Origin: Heliocybe sulcata
Taxonomy: Eukaryota > Basidiomycota > Agaricomycetes > Gloeophyllales > Gloeophyllaceae
Assembly (NCBI GenBank): GCA_004369045.1
Contig: ML213503.1
Span: 819,343 to 883,342, forward strand
Length of the DNA stretch: 64,000 bases
Direction: 5' to 3'
Positions 22,036 to 33,997 of the stretch are shown here, in pieces. Within the stretch, counting starts at the first letter, position 1. Every line of letters begins with the position of its first letter. The position numbers and the translations under genes were made by a program. Below the pieces are notes generated by a model, which saw only the letters and a list, made by a program, of their open reading frames with translations, was not told the origin of the DNA and ran no database searches.

Positions 22036-24356
22036 TTAGTTCTCGTATTCGCTTTCATCCGCTTCTTCCTCGTCATCCTCCTCCGAGTCTCCATCGCCAC
22101 TAAGAGCCAAGACTCCGAATCTACTCAGCAAGCCGCCCGACTGGCCCGTCGCGGTACCCTCTTCCTCTTCCTCTTCATCCTCCTCGTCCGAATCGCCACT
22201 TCCTGCGTCATGACTATCCCCGACCGAGTCGTTATCCACTTCCGACTCGCTGTCACTTCCATCATCATGGCTGCGCCCGTCGACGCTCCTGATCCATATT
22301 CCGTCCCCTTCTTGCATGTCAACCTTGTCCTGAACGATGTCAGGGGGAGGAGGCAAGAATGTCCAACCGATGCGACCTTCAGTCAGTAAACGGAGAACTA
22401 CAACACACCCGATCAGCATCTACTTTTCCGACCGCAACGGTGATCATACGCACTAGCATTACCAGCCCTCATAACATCCGGCCGGCCGGCCTTCGCAGTA
22501 GTATATCCCTTGTAATTAGCATACGCAGTGAGTATGTCCATTGCAGTCCACTTCGGCACTCTGTCGCTCGTGCTAGGCCGAGGCTGCATCCCCTCTCTCC
22601 AAGTTCGCTTGTCTTCTTTTTCGGGCTCCAGTGAGGTTGGATGGACGAGGTTTAGGACACGCTCCAGCGGCATTACGGATGCTGCGTAGTGGATGCATGA
22701 AGGAATGGAGGAAATGTGGGATATCGGAAGGATGCCTGATAGAACCTGGGTGAAAGCTTGAGTGCCTTTTGCCCCGCAAGTAACATTATCTGAGCCTCGC
22801 TTACCTGCAACTCCATCGGAGTGTAGTTGGGCATAACGAGCCCTGGGCAGTCCACAAAGCGGATCTCTGGCGTCAGGAACAGCGTCTGGAAATGCTTAGT
22901 CTGTTTAGGATCGATGGTAAGCACACCCTTGTCCTATTAAATAGCATATGCGCTCACCTTTCCTGGTGTTTTAGAAGCCCGGACTTTGGACTCTCCGAAG
23001 AGAGCATTTACCAACGACGATTTCCCTACGTTAGGCTGACCTGTTCTGTAGTAAGGAATGCGAAGCCTGACATCCGTGCAGGGTAGCTCACCAATGAGAC
23101 CGATAGTTAGGTATTCTGGCTCGGGAGCGTCGTCCTCAGCTGCAGAGTCGTCGTGGAGACGAGGACCTGCTTCCACATGGACTCCATCTTCCACGCGTTT
23201 GTGCGGCTCACTGACGGTGCACTGCCTGGCAAGATTCCAGTCTATTGCCGCCCGTACGGATGGATTCCACTTCGCAAGCTTGTCGGGATTATCTCGAATT
23301 CTCTGTGGAGGTTGACACAACTCCTTATGGATGGCCTCCAAAGTGCCAATTAGTCTCCGACGGAAGGTCTCTGGTAAATGCGCCTGAGGTCTTCGTATTT
23401 GTCTCCTAGATTCCTCTTCACCACCGTCCTCAGCTGAGTCCATGTAATAAGACTCGACCTGAACGACTTCGACATGAGGATATCGCTGCCGCAGGTAGGC
23501 TTCCCAGGCATTCGCTCGAGCCCCACCGGAGATATCAACTTTCGTGAGGACCAGAAGGACCTTCTTACTCGTACTCCGCGATTGGCCAGAGCTGTAATCT
23601 TCGAGATACTTGGATAGTGACGGCGGGAAATGCAAAAGGGGACATCGGCAATCCAATAATACAAGCAGAATCTGTGATAGCTCCGTTACCCGCCATCTAA
23701 GGACATCGTCAGACAGCGCACGTAAAGGTTCTCAAAGCGGTTACAAATCATGATATCGGGATGGACGCCACTCACAATTGGCGCCACACCTCGAGGTTGC
23801 GCTCGAAGTACGTAGGAGATGCAGGCATGCCCCGCAACTGCCCAGACACATTTGCTGATTCAGCACCCTCTGCATTTTGCATGCGTGTGGTCTCGCGATT
23901 TTCGCGCCATTGCTCGAGGACGGTGTCTGTCTGAGTCAGCCATTTGGCGAACAGCCCTTCCTCGTTTTTCTCGACCTCCTTCTTAGTCATATCGTACCTC
24001 CACTTCGGACGTTTCGGGCATGTCAACAGCTCATGAGGCTCTGTGAGCATAGAGGCAGTGAAGAGTGCATTTTCCGTCGGTATAGGCCTTGCGAGAGACA
24101 GATTCGAAGCTAATTCCTTAGCCTCGGCGAGGAACTGGGGCGATACTTTGATGAAAGACGATTGAAGCTTCCTTGCAGAGTCTATGACTTTCTGGTTTGC
24201 CTGCGAAGGGTCATTAGCTTGGTGACCTGCGATCCCTCTCCGTTTATGAGGTTTGGGCTGTTCCTCCGGCTGAGGGACATCACCACGCTTGATGGCTCGT
24301 TTGAGCAGCAAATTCTCTTTGCGATGTTTCCCAGAGTTTGGCTTACGCCGTGGCAT
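22036..24356 (-). CDS. GNL1: GNL1-type circularly permuted GTPase
   Basis: ATG 24356 opens the lysine-rich GNL1/MMR1 N-terminus (MPRRKPNSGKHRKENLLLKR). GTPase motifs are in the permuted order of the YlqF/YawG family: G5-like LLVLLDCRCPLLHFP, G4 LVLTKVD, then G1 GQPNVGKSSLVNALFG, G2-like KTPGKTKHFQT and G3 DCPGLVMP. The C-terminal region contains WTAMDILTAYANYKGY and ends in a long acidic Ser/Asp/Glu tract (about 22040-22230). Such GTPases act in nucleolar or cytoplasmic ribosome maturation. GNL1 itself is less studied than Lsg1 or Nog2. All G motifs are intact. The start lies 445 bp from the divergent FSP1-like gene. Confidence 0.9.
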
Positions 24357-24800
24357 TATGCAGTTTGGAGAGTAGTCTGACAGAGACAGACAAGCAGTGG
24401 CAGTTTATGGTCGAGCGAGATCGGGCAAGAGAGATCTCGCCGCTACCATATACAGGCGAGGCAGGGCAATCAAACTGCGCGATAGGCGCGCCATTTTGCG
24501 TAGCTGCAACGTAGCCATTTACTCTGCCCTCGAAGTTATATTATCTTCCTATGCAATGTTTCTCATAGGAGACTTCGCCGTTCACGCAGTGAGCGCTGAG
24601 CTCGCGCACCCGTAGTGAAGTTCGACCGTGATCGCAACGTCGAATGCCATCACCGAGAACGCGGCTGATGCTGACGAAATAGTGATTACGGCCATCTCTG
24701 TGTCCGTCTGTCAATCCGGGGTCTCTTATAAGCTTGCTCACTATTACGATGGCATGCGCTCTAGAGTGTCCAGCTAACTTCCGTTATAAAGACCCGTTCA
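24357..24800. promoter_or_regulatory. Divergent promoter, GNL1 / FSP1-like gene
   Basis: About 445 bp. A TATAAA lies at 24785-24790, only about 10 bp before the first ATG of the FSP1-like gene. No gene is visible. Confidence 0.4.
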
Positions 24801-26251
24801 ATGGCGATATCCTCAACAACCGTTGCCACAGCGTCTCTGGTGCTCATTCCAACTGCCGTCTTCACTTACTTCTATACGCAGCGCCAACCTATCTCTCAAT
24901 CCTCTGCTGCTGACATGGCGCCAAAACGAAACGTCGTGATTGTTGGCGGCGGCGCTGCTGGGACTATCATCGCTCGCGAACTCTCCGCGAAGCTCGAGCG
25001 CTCCAAGTACAACTTGATCCTCATCACCTCAAGGCCGGAATTCCTGTACTTGCCTGCCAGTATCCGTCTTGTCGTTGTTGATGGGTACCCAACTGAAGAT
25101 GCAATCATGCCATACGACAAATTATTCATCAATGGAAACGGTTCGGTGAGAGTTGGAACCGTTGCAGCTGTCGAGAATAGCAAAGAGGGCAACGGCGGGC
25201 GCGTGGTCCTGGAGGATGGTGACTCGGTCCAGTGGGATACTCTCATTCTTGCCTCCGGCAGTGTCTGGGAAGGTCCCTTGGCGCTCCCGAGCGAACGTGA
25301 ACAGTATCATGCTCATGTTCGGAGTTGGAGGCAAAAGTTTATTGACGCCAAGCACGTAGTGCTTGCAGGAGGAGGTTCTGTGGGTATCGGTACGTCGTAT
25401 AGACGCACTCAACCGAGACCTCATCTCTAATAATGTACTCAGAATTCGCCGGGGAGTTGAAGGATGTATACCCGGTAAGGACTCACCTCATATCAGCATG
25501 TTATTTGCTATACTGACGACTTATCCATAGAACAAGAAAGTCACGATTGTCCACAGTGATCAGGATCTCCTCAATGGCATTTATCCCTCAAAGTGGCGCA
25601 AGAACATTGGCAAGCGCATGCGTGCTCGGGGAGTCGACCTTGTCTTGAACGACTACGTCGAAGGTGCGCCGGAGAGCGGCACGATTATCACTCGCAATGG
25701 GCACATGATCAAGGACGTCGACCTCGTTGTATGTTCTTCCTGATTCTTCACGGTAATCCTGCCTGAGCTGATATCGTTCGAGGTCCCTACCCGGGGTGGT
25801 CGTCCAAACACCTCTTTCATCAAATCCTTGACTCCGTCACCCGTCAACCAGCGGGGTTTTGTTCAGGTCGAGCCTACCCTCCAAGTCAAATCACATCCGG
25901 GAATCTTCGCTGTTGGTGATATCTTAGATTGGCAGGAGGCGAAACAGTTTGCTAAGATTCGTGGCCACGCACCCGTGGTTGTGGCGAATGTCTTGGCTTA
26001 TCTTGAGGGCCAGCCACAGAAGAAGGTTTACAAGGGAAGTCCCGAGCTGATTGTCGTCACGAACGGGAAGGTATGTTGTTGAGTTCTTCTCCAGTGGCTC
26101 TTCCGGTTCTAACTCGAATTTGTCATTCCAGAACGGTGGCTTCGCGTACGTGGGACTGCTCTGGGGTCTGACATTCGGCGACTGGTTCGCGCGCATGTTG
26201 AAGTCCAAGGATCTCATGGTTCCCGGTATTCGGAAAAGCCTTGGCCTCTGA
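24801..26251 (+). CDS. FSP1/AIFM2-like FAD-dependent NAD(P)H oxidoreductase
   Basis: The first ATG (24801) gives a hydrophobic N-terminal helix (ATASLVLIPTAVFTYFY). A second in-frame ATG (24915) begins just before the FAD-binding VVIVGGGAAGTIIARELS. Further landmarks are the quinone-oxidoreductase style LILASGSVWEGPL and the NAD(P)H-binding GXGXXG HVVLAGGGSVGIEFAGEL, which spans an intron. The second FAD motif is HPGIFAVGDILDW, and the C-terminus is FGDWFARMLKSKDLMVPGIR. Four introns of about 50 nt. The family (AMID, AIFM2/FSP1, yeast Ndi/Aif1 relatives) reduces quinones or acts in cell-death signalling. The fungal role is inferred only. Intact. Confidence 0.88.
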
Positions 26252-26674
26252 TCATCACGATGGCTCAGAATGTTGATATGCTCCCTTGCTCTGCGACGTT
26301 TATCCAGGGTTTTTGGCAGATTATTACAGCACGTAATCTGGTTCCGCTATATTTATTATTAGATACTGTCTCCGTGAACTGTCTAATGTGCCTGAGAGCT
26401 CTAATCGCAATATAACAGCATCACCATGCGATTCTATTATATGGGATTGAACTGAGGTGGGGCAACCGCTTTGCCGAGGAAGTGAACCCGGTGTATGGGC
26501 ATCAGATGAACAGGCTCGGCAGAGGAAGATGCACAAGATACGATACACACGGGTACTGCATCGCATTCTGGCGGCAGGAGGGAAGATGTGGACGTTTTCG
26601 GCTCTACGCCCATAGCACTCCCTTGAACCGTACTCTGTACCTCTATACCTGAAGCTTAAAGTGCTCAGCTGTAC
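26252..26674. promoter_or_regulatory. Intergenic region upstream of the methyltransferase
   Basis: About 420 bp between two plus-strand genes, holding the 3' UTR of the FSP1-like gene and the methyltransferase promoter. A minus-strand open frame crosses the interval but resembles nothing known. Confidence 0.3.
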
Positions 26675-28898
26675 GTGGCTATGGCTACGACGCTCGGCAC
26701 ATTCTCGTCGCCGCGACGCAGCAGCTCGCAGTTCACTGGCACAACTTTGGTCGACTCTGGTGTCGGGACAAGTACGCAGCACTCCTCCTTCGAGAGCAAA
26801 CGCCCCTCCCGCGCTAGGCAGGACCAGTTTGTCTACAAGTATGGGAAGAAGCATCATTCCTACGACGCCGAGAAGGCCCCTTACCCGCTGTCCTACGACA
26901 AGGATGTCCTAGAATTGTGAGCTGCAGATGCACTGTGTGCGGTGTGCCAAACTCATGCTTGGTGCAGAGAAGCAGTTGATCATGCATACTCGGTATCGGT
27001 CACTGGCTCCGTGACCATGGTCAACTGGGCTGAACAAGAGGAGGGGCCGCCACAGAAGTCTCTGGACTTGGGATGTGGGGTATGTCCATCGCCACTGTGA
27101 CTAAAGTGCCGGGATTGAAGAACATAAAGGCGGGATTCTGGCTCGTCAACGCGGCGAAAGAGTGGCCTGATTGTCACTTTGTGAGTGTCCCCGAACATCT
27201 GGTATAGGCTGCGGGTTGAGAATGCGCTCCTCAGGTTGGCTTTGATCTGGTTAATGTCCAATTGCCATTGAAACTACTGGATCCATCCATAGGGAACAGA
27301 GTGACGTTTGTTCACGGGAACTTGTGAGTTTCATTCCCGTGCGCTCGGATGCCTCTACCCGTTCATATCAGGTACTGGCAGTTTAACGACCCGGTTACCG
27401 TTCGAGGAAGACGAGTTTGACCACGTCCACATCTCGGGGATCTCTCTCGGCGTCCCCGAGAATAAGGTAAGGGATCTTGACCCTCTGTGTCTATTCGTAC
27501 TCAAGCTGTGACAAGTGGGGTTACGTATTTGAAGTAAGTCGGCGTCAGTGGGAAGAGCACTCGGACTAAGTCTGTCATCACAAGGAAGTCAACCGCGTGT
27601 TGCGACCAGGAGGGGCTGTCGAGGTGGCTGAAGAAGGTAACGTCGCGTAAAATTAGGGCTACCGTGCCGACGCTTGAACTCTTGATTGCTAGACATCTTC
27701 TTCCCAACTCTTCCTCGATGGTTTACCAGCCCCTTACGAAATCGAGCGCGACGTAACTCGTCGGTCCATTTTCCTGATGGCTCTACGAAGTCGTCGGTCC
27801 CGACACCACCTCTTCTGCCAAGTTCGGCACACGACCATGCTCTTTTGGAGTCGCTATTTTACTCCGTGTTCCACAACCGCTTTGTCAATACTAAGCCGAC
27901 TGGTGCGCCTATCCCGGAACTCTCCCCTTGAGCATCGTCTGACCTACCATGCAGCTGTTATACCTATTTATTTCACATCTACATTCAGACAAGTCCTCTC
28001 TGTTCCCAACATCAAGTTTCCCGTTCCTCCTTTCCCTCCGCCCATGCCATTACCGCAGCAAAAATACGCGCAGACTCTGTCTCGAGAGCGGTCCGTGTCG
28101 AGTAGACCAGGGGACGAGTCCCAGCCTGGTACCCGACCCCCCTCGAGTTCCTTCTCGTCTTCCGCGTCCCTTGCGACCAGTCCATCCGGTTCTCCGCTTT
28201 TGACCCACCCAGGCACCAGTCAAACTAGCTTCGCGTCGTCTACGCTAGAGTCTTTACAACGGGAGCCTTCGACATCGTCTGCTCAGTCAGGCGAAAGCAC
28301 GCCCCCTGCCAATACAAGCAGACTTTCGGCGACGGCCTTGAGCACGGCAGACGACAGCACGCCGATCGGCTTGGAATCTTCCGGACAACTGATCCCGCGC
28401 GACAAGCTCACGCAGCGGTTAGACGATCCTACACTCACCTTGCACCTCTACCGAGCGTATCAAGGTGTGCTGGGATGCCAGGAGTCCATGTGGGAGGAGT
28501 TGAAAGATCGTATACGAAATCGAAAAGAGTCGCTGAAAGCTTTCGGATGGGAGGATGATGAGGAACTGGAGGGGCTAAAACAGAGCCGGCAAAAGTTCGA
28601 GCGGTTGATCGAGAGGTACCGCAGGTGAGAGCAAGTCATTAGTTTTGCGTGTTAAAGTCCACTAGCTAACTGCCTTCATCAAAGTGATATGCATGCTAGA
28701 CTAGGTCTCTGGCATCAGCTATCACAGATCGGCTGGCAGTTACCTGCGCGAGAAACTCTGTCCAAAGCTGAGCTTCTGGAAGAAGAACGTATCCATCGGG
28801 CCATCCTCGAGTCCCGGCAGCTTGCAGCAGAGGAGGAAGCGAAGGCTTTCTCAAGAACTGCGAGGGTTATGGTGGGATTTAAAAGACTAGAAGATTGA
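26675..28898 (+). CDS. SAM-dependent methyltransferase-domain protein with long C-terminal region
   Basis: Starts at ATG 26675 (MATTLGTFSSPRRSSS region). After a Ser-rich leader and YDAEKAPYPLSYDKDVLEL come the class I methyltransferase motifs. Motif I is LDLGCGAGFWLVNAA (intron inside), followed by HFVGFDLVNVQLPL, VTFVHGNLLTTRLPF, FDHVHISGISLGVPENK and EEVNRVLRPGGAVEVAEED. An intron after VNTKPT joins to AVIPIYFTSTFRQ. A Ser/Pro-rich linker follows, then a C-terminal helical part (LHLYRAYQGVLGCQESMWEE, ARLGLWHQLSQIGW) ending FKRLED at 28898. This is the common fungal 'S-adenosyl-methionine-dependent methyltransferase' layout. The substrate is unknown. Confidence 0.85.
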
Positions 28899-29192
28899 GC
28901 CTGTTGTACTAAATCATATGCGTACTTATCGTGATCGCGGGACATTTATGAGATGTACTCTAGCAGTGTATATACCAAGGCATGTTGCTCAGCATCATGG
29001 ATCTGTTTTATAATATACACCATGTCGTTGTGGGTAGTAACTCGATAACATAAACAGACGAACCAAGCCACACCTTTTTAGAACATAGCCACAAGCGGTA
29101 CCGACTGCTCCATAACAGGAAAGGAACGTGGGTAAGATTACTTGGAACCTTTTTTTCTTGCAGAGTTACCCCGAGCCTGTTCACCGTCGGGT

Positions 29193-32100
29193 ATGGCAGC
29201 GACGAAAGGCAAAAAATCAGCTACTGCCCAGTCTCGGCAACTTAATCCATCACCTGCTAAACCTACTCGAACACCCAAATTAAAGAAAGGGAAAGCGAAG
29301 GAGGATGCTGGAACGGAGGCGGCAAACATTGTGAACGGTTGGGAAGACCCTACGGAGCTAGAGGAGAATACGCCATGGTCGTGGACATCGCTGACTGACT
29401 CTTGGGCTAGTCGTCATACGTCTATTTTCACCAAAGATGGGAGGTACGTCTCTCGCAGATGCGCCTTAGGATTTACTGGTTACTGAAGTCCGGTGAAGCT
29501 ACTTCTTCTCAGTTGTAGGCTCTGGCGTCAAGATCTATTCTGCTGTTAACGGACAGGTAGTATCTACACTGTCAGCCTCTGCTTCTGGCAGCTCCGCCTC
29601 TAAATCTTCTGGACGCGACGGGCACACGGACGTGATAACTGGCGCGATTATCAGTCCCAGGAATCCTTTCCAGCTCATCACCGCTTCTCTGGACGGCTGT
29701 ATCAAGGTCTGGGACTATCTGGAAGCCGACCTTTTGCAGACCATTGACCTCGGGCAACCCATACTCCACTTATGTGCGCACGGGAACTTCCAAGATTCTG
29801 TTTTCGTAGCTGTCGCGCGACCTGGAAAGAAAAAGAACGCAGATCGTGCGTTTCATCCTTTTGCCAATGGATCGCATTTATAAACATTGCGTTTCAGCGG
29901 GTTCAAAAGATGACAATGCCGCTGTCCTACGCGTGTCCCTGAAGCCCAGTACCGCCACCGCGACCAATCCGCGCCAGAAATCCTCTGAGATTGTTGCTGT
30001 GGGGAAAACTCGGTCAACCTGCGGCCTCGCTGTGTCTTCTAGTGGACAATGGCTGGTTGCTGTAGCTGGACACAAGGCATATGTCGCTCAGACCTCGTCT
30101 CTGAAGTCCGGCTTCACAAAATTTGTTTCTCCCGAGGCGCTAACTTGCCTGGCATTCCACCCTTCCGAAGAATACTTTGCGACCGGCGATGCGAAGGGTA
30201 ACATCCGTCTATGGTATTGCCTCAATGAGGATATCATTCGAAGTCAGTCAGCGGTAGGTGTCGAGAAGAAAGCCCAAACGACTACTCTTCACTGGCACGC
30301 CCATGCAGTTTCCTCATTAGCATTTACTGTTAATGGCGCGTATCTGCTTAGTGGTGGTGAGGAGTCTGTGCTAGTTATATGGCAGCTTCATACCGGGAAG
30401 AAGGAATTCGTACCTCGGGTCGGCTCTCCCATCCTCAGCATTGCGGTACATAGGACCAAAGATCAGGAGGAACAATATCTACTGGGCTTGACTGATGCGA
30501 GTTTCGTCCTGATTGACGCTGGCGCTCTCAAAATTACGAAATCCTTCTCTCGAATAAAACTAGGTATTTATACGACGTCGTTCAGGATGCTGCGTCATAA
30601 TGATAGACATTGTGCAGACTCAAGCTTACCACCTGGAGAGCAAACTCTGCCTATTTCCCCTCCTTTGGCCTACCATAGTCAAAGCTCCTCCCTCATGCTC
30701 CCTTCTTCGCATCCCTCGTCCCTACAAGCGTACTCGCCATCGCAACATCAGATTTTGTTAGAATTGGAAATATCCCCTTCCAATCGGGTGTCCCGACGGG
30801 ATGAAAAGCACATAGAGCCGTCACGAGTGTTATCGGTCGCTATTGCTCGCAGCGGATTATGGATGGCAACTCTGGACAGCCGCGAGGGAGACGATACATT
30901 TCGTCGAGAAATCTACCTCAAGGTCTGGCGTTGGAATTCCCAGACAGGCGTCTGGTCGCTGAACACTAGAATCGATCGGCCGCATGGTGAAGCAATGGTA
31001 AATGCGGTCGAGTTCAGTCCGGAACACTCCCGTCCTCTCCTGGTTACTGCTGGAGAGGACGGAAAGGTTCGTGTGTGGGGCACTCGAACCACCATGGATA
31101 AGAACGGAGAAAGAGAAGGTGCGAAGAAGTCCAATCCATGGGATCTGCTCTGATGTCTTGCAGACTTTTGGGTTGCCCGATCTTCCTTTGGCTATCGTTC
31201 TGAGGTACCGAAGCATGCGTCTTGGTCCCCGGATGGGTCGCTGCTTGCGATTGTGTACGGTGCATATATTGTGCTCCACGACCCCTTGACAAGCCTAGTG
31301 CACTGCGTTCTCTCATGGTCACACTGCAAATCCGCCTCGTCCGCTTATTTCGTAGGCAATGAAGGCCGGCACTTGGCTGTTGCAGGAACGCACGATATTG
31401 CTATGTGGGACTTGGTTACCCGGACTGGTGAGTACACGGTGCCGCTGGGCTGCACTCGAGCTGACTCTCTCCTAGTGCAATGGCATCGGCGGTGTCCAGT
31501 CCCGATCACTACCATTGTTCCTCATCCCGTAAACGAGACGTTGGCCGTCTTCCACAACTCCTCGGAGAAGGAAGAAGTTACGACTGTCAAAGTCTATCGT
31601 GCGACATCAAGGACGCCAGTCAAAGTTCGCAGCCTGCCCTTCCGTCTCCTCAGCATAACCTCGTACCCGTCGCATCCTACCTCTCCTTCTCATGACCCAC
31701 ATTTCACTTTCATTGGCATCACGACAACCTGGAACGTGGTGATGCTCGGGGATCATCTTCCCGCTCCCGAGGAAGGTGTGACCAGCGCCCAGACAATTGC
31801 TGACGCTGTTGAGGCTGGGAGCAGGAGGACGTTGTTCCAAGACATCTTCGGCAAGTCTGCCTTTGCGGATTCCTCCAACATACAGCAGCCACCGTCCGGT
31901 GATGTTCGGAAATATAGCAGGCCAGAGACTGGGCTCCTTGATGGACCGGCGCACCTGCTGCCGCCTCTTGAGTCTATGTTTGACTACCTCATGGATGGCT
32001 ATATACAGCCTCGATTACCGTCTCGTCATGAGAAGGACGGGGAGGGTGAGGATAGTATGGAAGAAGATGCCGACGTCGAAATGGATACTGCAGAAGACAC

Positions 32101-32472
32101 GGAGCCGGTCGTCGTGGGGGCCCGCTCCGAGAGGATTGTGAGTTACCAAGAGATGGATACGTTGGTAGAGCTATTTAAACAGCACGGTACGTGCCCATCG
32201 TTCGTATTATTTCCGGGACATGCCATGACATACCTACAGTTGTGGCTCGGCGCAATGCAAGCGCAGGTTCAATGAATGGGCACAAAGTGAACGGATCACA
32301 TGCACATACCAACGGACATATCAACATAGGGCAACCTCGAGACCGCATCAACGGGCATCTGCCAACTTCTTGGAGGCCTCCCATTCAAGCCAAAGCACCG
32401 ACGAACGGAGCGGGCGAGGAAGTTAGCAGCCCAGCTACCATTGGCCAAAAGCGGAAAAAGTCTCTAGCATAG
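29193..32472 (+). CDS. UTP17: WD-repeat small-subunit processome protein, Nan1/UTP17 (WDR75) family
   Basis: I chose the ATG at 29193 (MAATKGKKSATAQS); an upstream in-frame start at 29142 is possible. After a lysine-rich N-terminus come about 12 WD-type blades, including ISPRNPFQLITASLDGCIKVWD, ALTCLAFHPSEEYFATGD, WHAHAVSSLAFTVNGAYLL and VEFSPEHSRPLLVTAGEDG. The C-terminal part has HLAVAGTHDIAMWDLVTR and an acidic patch, and ends with a basic tail GQKRKKSLA. Blade order and the long low-complexity tail fit WDR75/Utp17, a t-Utp component that couples rDNA transcription to pre-18S processing in the nucleolus. Several short introns (for example near 29435-29512, 31110-31160 and 32190-32240). Intact. 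Confidence 0.82.
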
Positions 32473-32673
32473 ACGAATTCCACATGTAATATCCGACTAG
32501 CTGTTGACGCTTGCTTGCATCATATCCTTATTGTAGCTCACGTCTATCGCACCATTTCTCCGACATCTCTCTGATTTGACCGTGCCAGGTATGTTGCAAG
32601 TAGTTGTACACATAATGCACATCGATACAATTCGAGCTAAGATATAATGAGATAGAAATGGCGTCTCGACCAT

Positions 32674-33692
32674 CTACGAGTACTTCAAGCTCATGAGCAG
32701 AGAAGCACCCTGAAGCAGATCAGGAGGCGTTGGGACACTGTAGAAAGGAGGTGGATATTGTGACGGAATCTTGAAGGTATCGTTCTGTCGAATCCTCTCT
32801 ATAGTGGCGGGTGTCGAGTCAAAGTTAGCGGTTATCCTGTCGAGTCCGAGATGTTTTCGCTTCGCCCCCCGGATGCAAGCCCAGTCAAGAGTCGCTGGTC
32901 TTTTTCTCGAAGAACTGCCAAGTTCACGGGGGGAGCCATTAAGTAGATAGTCTGAGAGCGGTCGAGGAGACGAAGGAAGGCAATTCCACATCTCAGGAAC
33001 CCCCCGATTCTCAGTGGAAAGATCGCCAGCTGGTCCGGAAAGGTGCTTAGTCTCAGTGTCTTGAGGATGACCTGCACCAAGGAGCGGAGCAGTCGACTTC
33101 AGTGCAGTGGACGGATGGGTATTTTCGTTTTGAATGGCCGTGGACCTGGAGACGAACGTATTGAAAGCGTTGCGAGGGCGGAGAGAAGCCCCTAAGGCTC
33201 TGTCCGTCTTCAGACTCCTTGGAATAGCCAGCGCAAGCAGCGAGAATCCAGCGTCGGCCGTCCTAGTGTCGTAAGCTGGGTACAATCGCTGGGTGGACGT
33301 GATATCGCTATCCAGAGGGCTCCCAGCATCTATTGCTCTTTTGCTGGTCTGTCGTTTGTTCTGAAACCAGACGTTCACTGTCTTGAGGTCCCTGTACCAC
33401 ACTGTACGTGAATCAAGTGATTCGTACACGGTCAAGCCTGTGCTTACAGTCCAAGTTCCTCTGCCAGTGCCTGTTTCTGCACTCTATTAGGATGGGTATT
33501 TTGACTGAACGTAGATACAAGCCGGTCCAGCTGTTCGTCAGTCATTCGGTGTCGCGTCCTTCTTGGAACTCGCTTGACTGATGGTAGTGTGAGAGGGCTG
33601 ATGTTGACAAAGTCTCTGACCGGCACCACAGGGGAGTGGGCGTTTCTGTGTGGCAGGATTCGGACAAAGTTACCACTGACGTCCTTATTCAT
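32674..33692 (-). CDS. Homeodomain transcription factor
   Basis: ATG 33692. A 60-residue homeodomain spans an intron near 33395-33448. Helix 1-2 reads RRTRHRMTDEQLDRLVSTFS with NRVQKQALAEELGL, and helix 3 is DLKTVNVWFQNKRQTSKR, which has the invariant W-F-x-N-x-R. The rest is Ser/Pro-rich with a basic patch RGAKRKHLGLDR and ends LLMSLKYS at 32674. The protein is about 320 residues. It is not next to MIP or a second homeodomain gene, so it is unlikely to be the A mating locus. It may belong to the developmental homeobox set known from mushrooms (Hom1/Hom2 type), but I cannot assign the member. Confidence 0.85.
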
Positions 33693-33997
33693 GGCTGTAG
33701 GAGCAAGTCACAGCGTGCACTGTCCAGTGCTTAGAAGTCTAGCCAGCTGTGAAGAAAAGAATGGCGAAGTTAAGAGCCGCAAGGTAAGATAGCTGAAGGC
33801 GTAAGGCGTTCCAGAATGCGAAGATGATAGAAGGTAATGAGGGTAAGAGGCAAAATACTTATAATTATAGGCGCGGCTCCACCGGATGAAAACCAGCGTA
33901 AAGTACCCATGTGGTTTATTAAGTTGTAATTTGATCACGGTTGTCGGCGCATAGATGCATAAGTCAAGTAACTAAGGCACTCCTACTCCTTCCACCC
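33693..33997. other. Intergenic, nothing seen
   Basis: About 305 bp holding the homeodomain gene's promoter and the 3' flank of the F-box gene. AT-rich around 33860. No gene or clear element recognised. Confidence 0.3.

Noticed and set aside
22475-22495. GGCCGGCCGGCC run as a possible repeat or site
   Set aside because: It lies in the GNL1 coding exon and encodes part of AKAGRPDVM; explained by codon choice.
32674-33692. Part of an A mating-type (homeodomain) locus
   Set aside because: Only one homeodomain gene is present, with no HD1/HD2 pair and no MIP gene or beta-flanking gene nearby.
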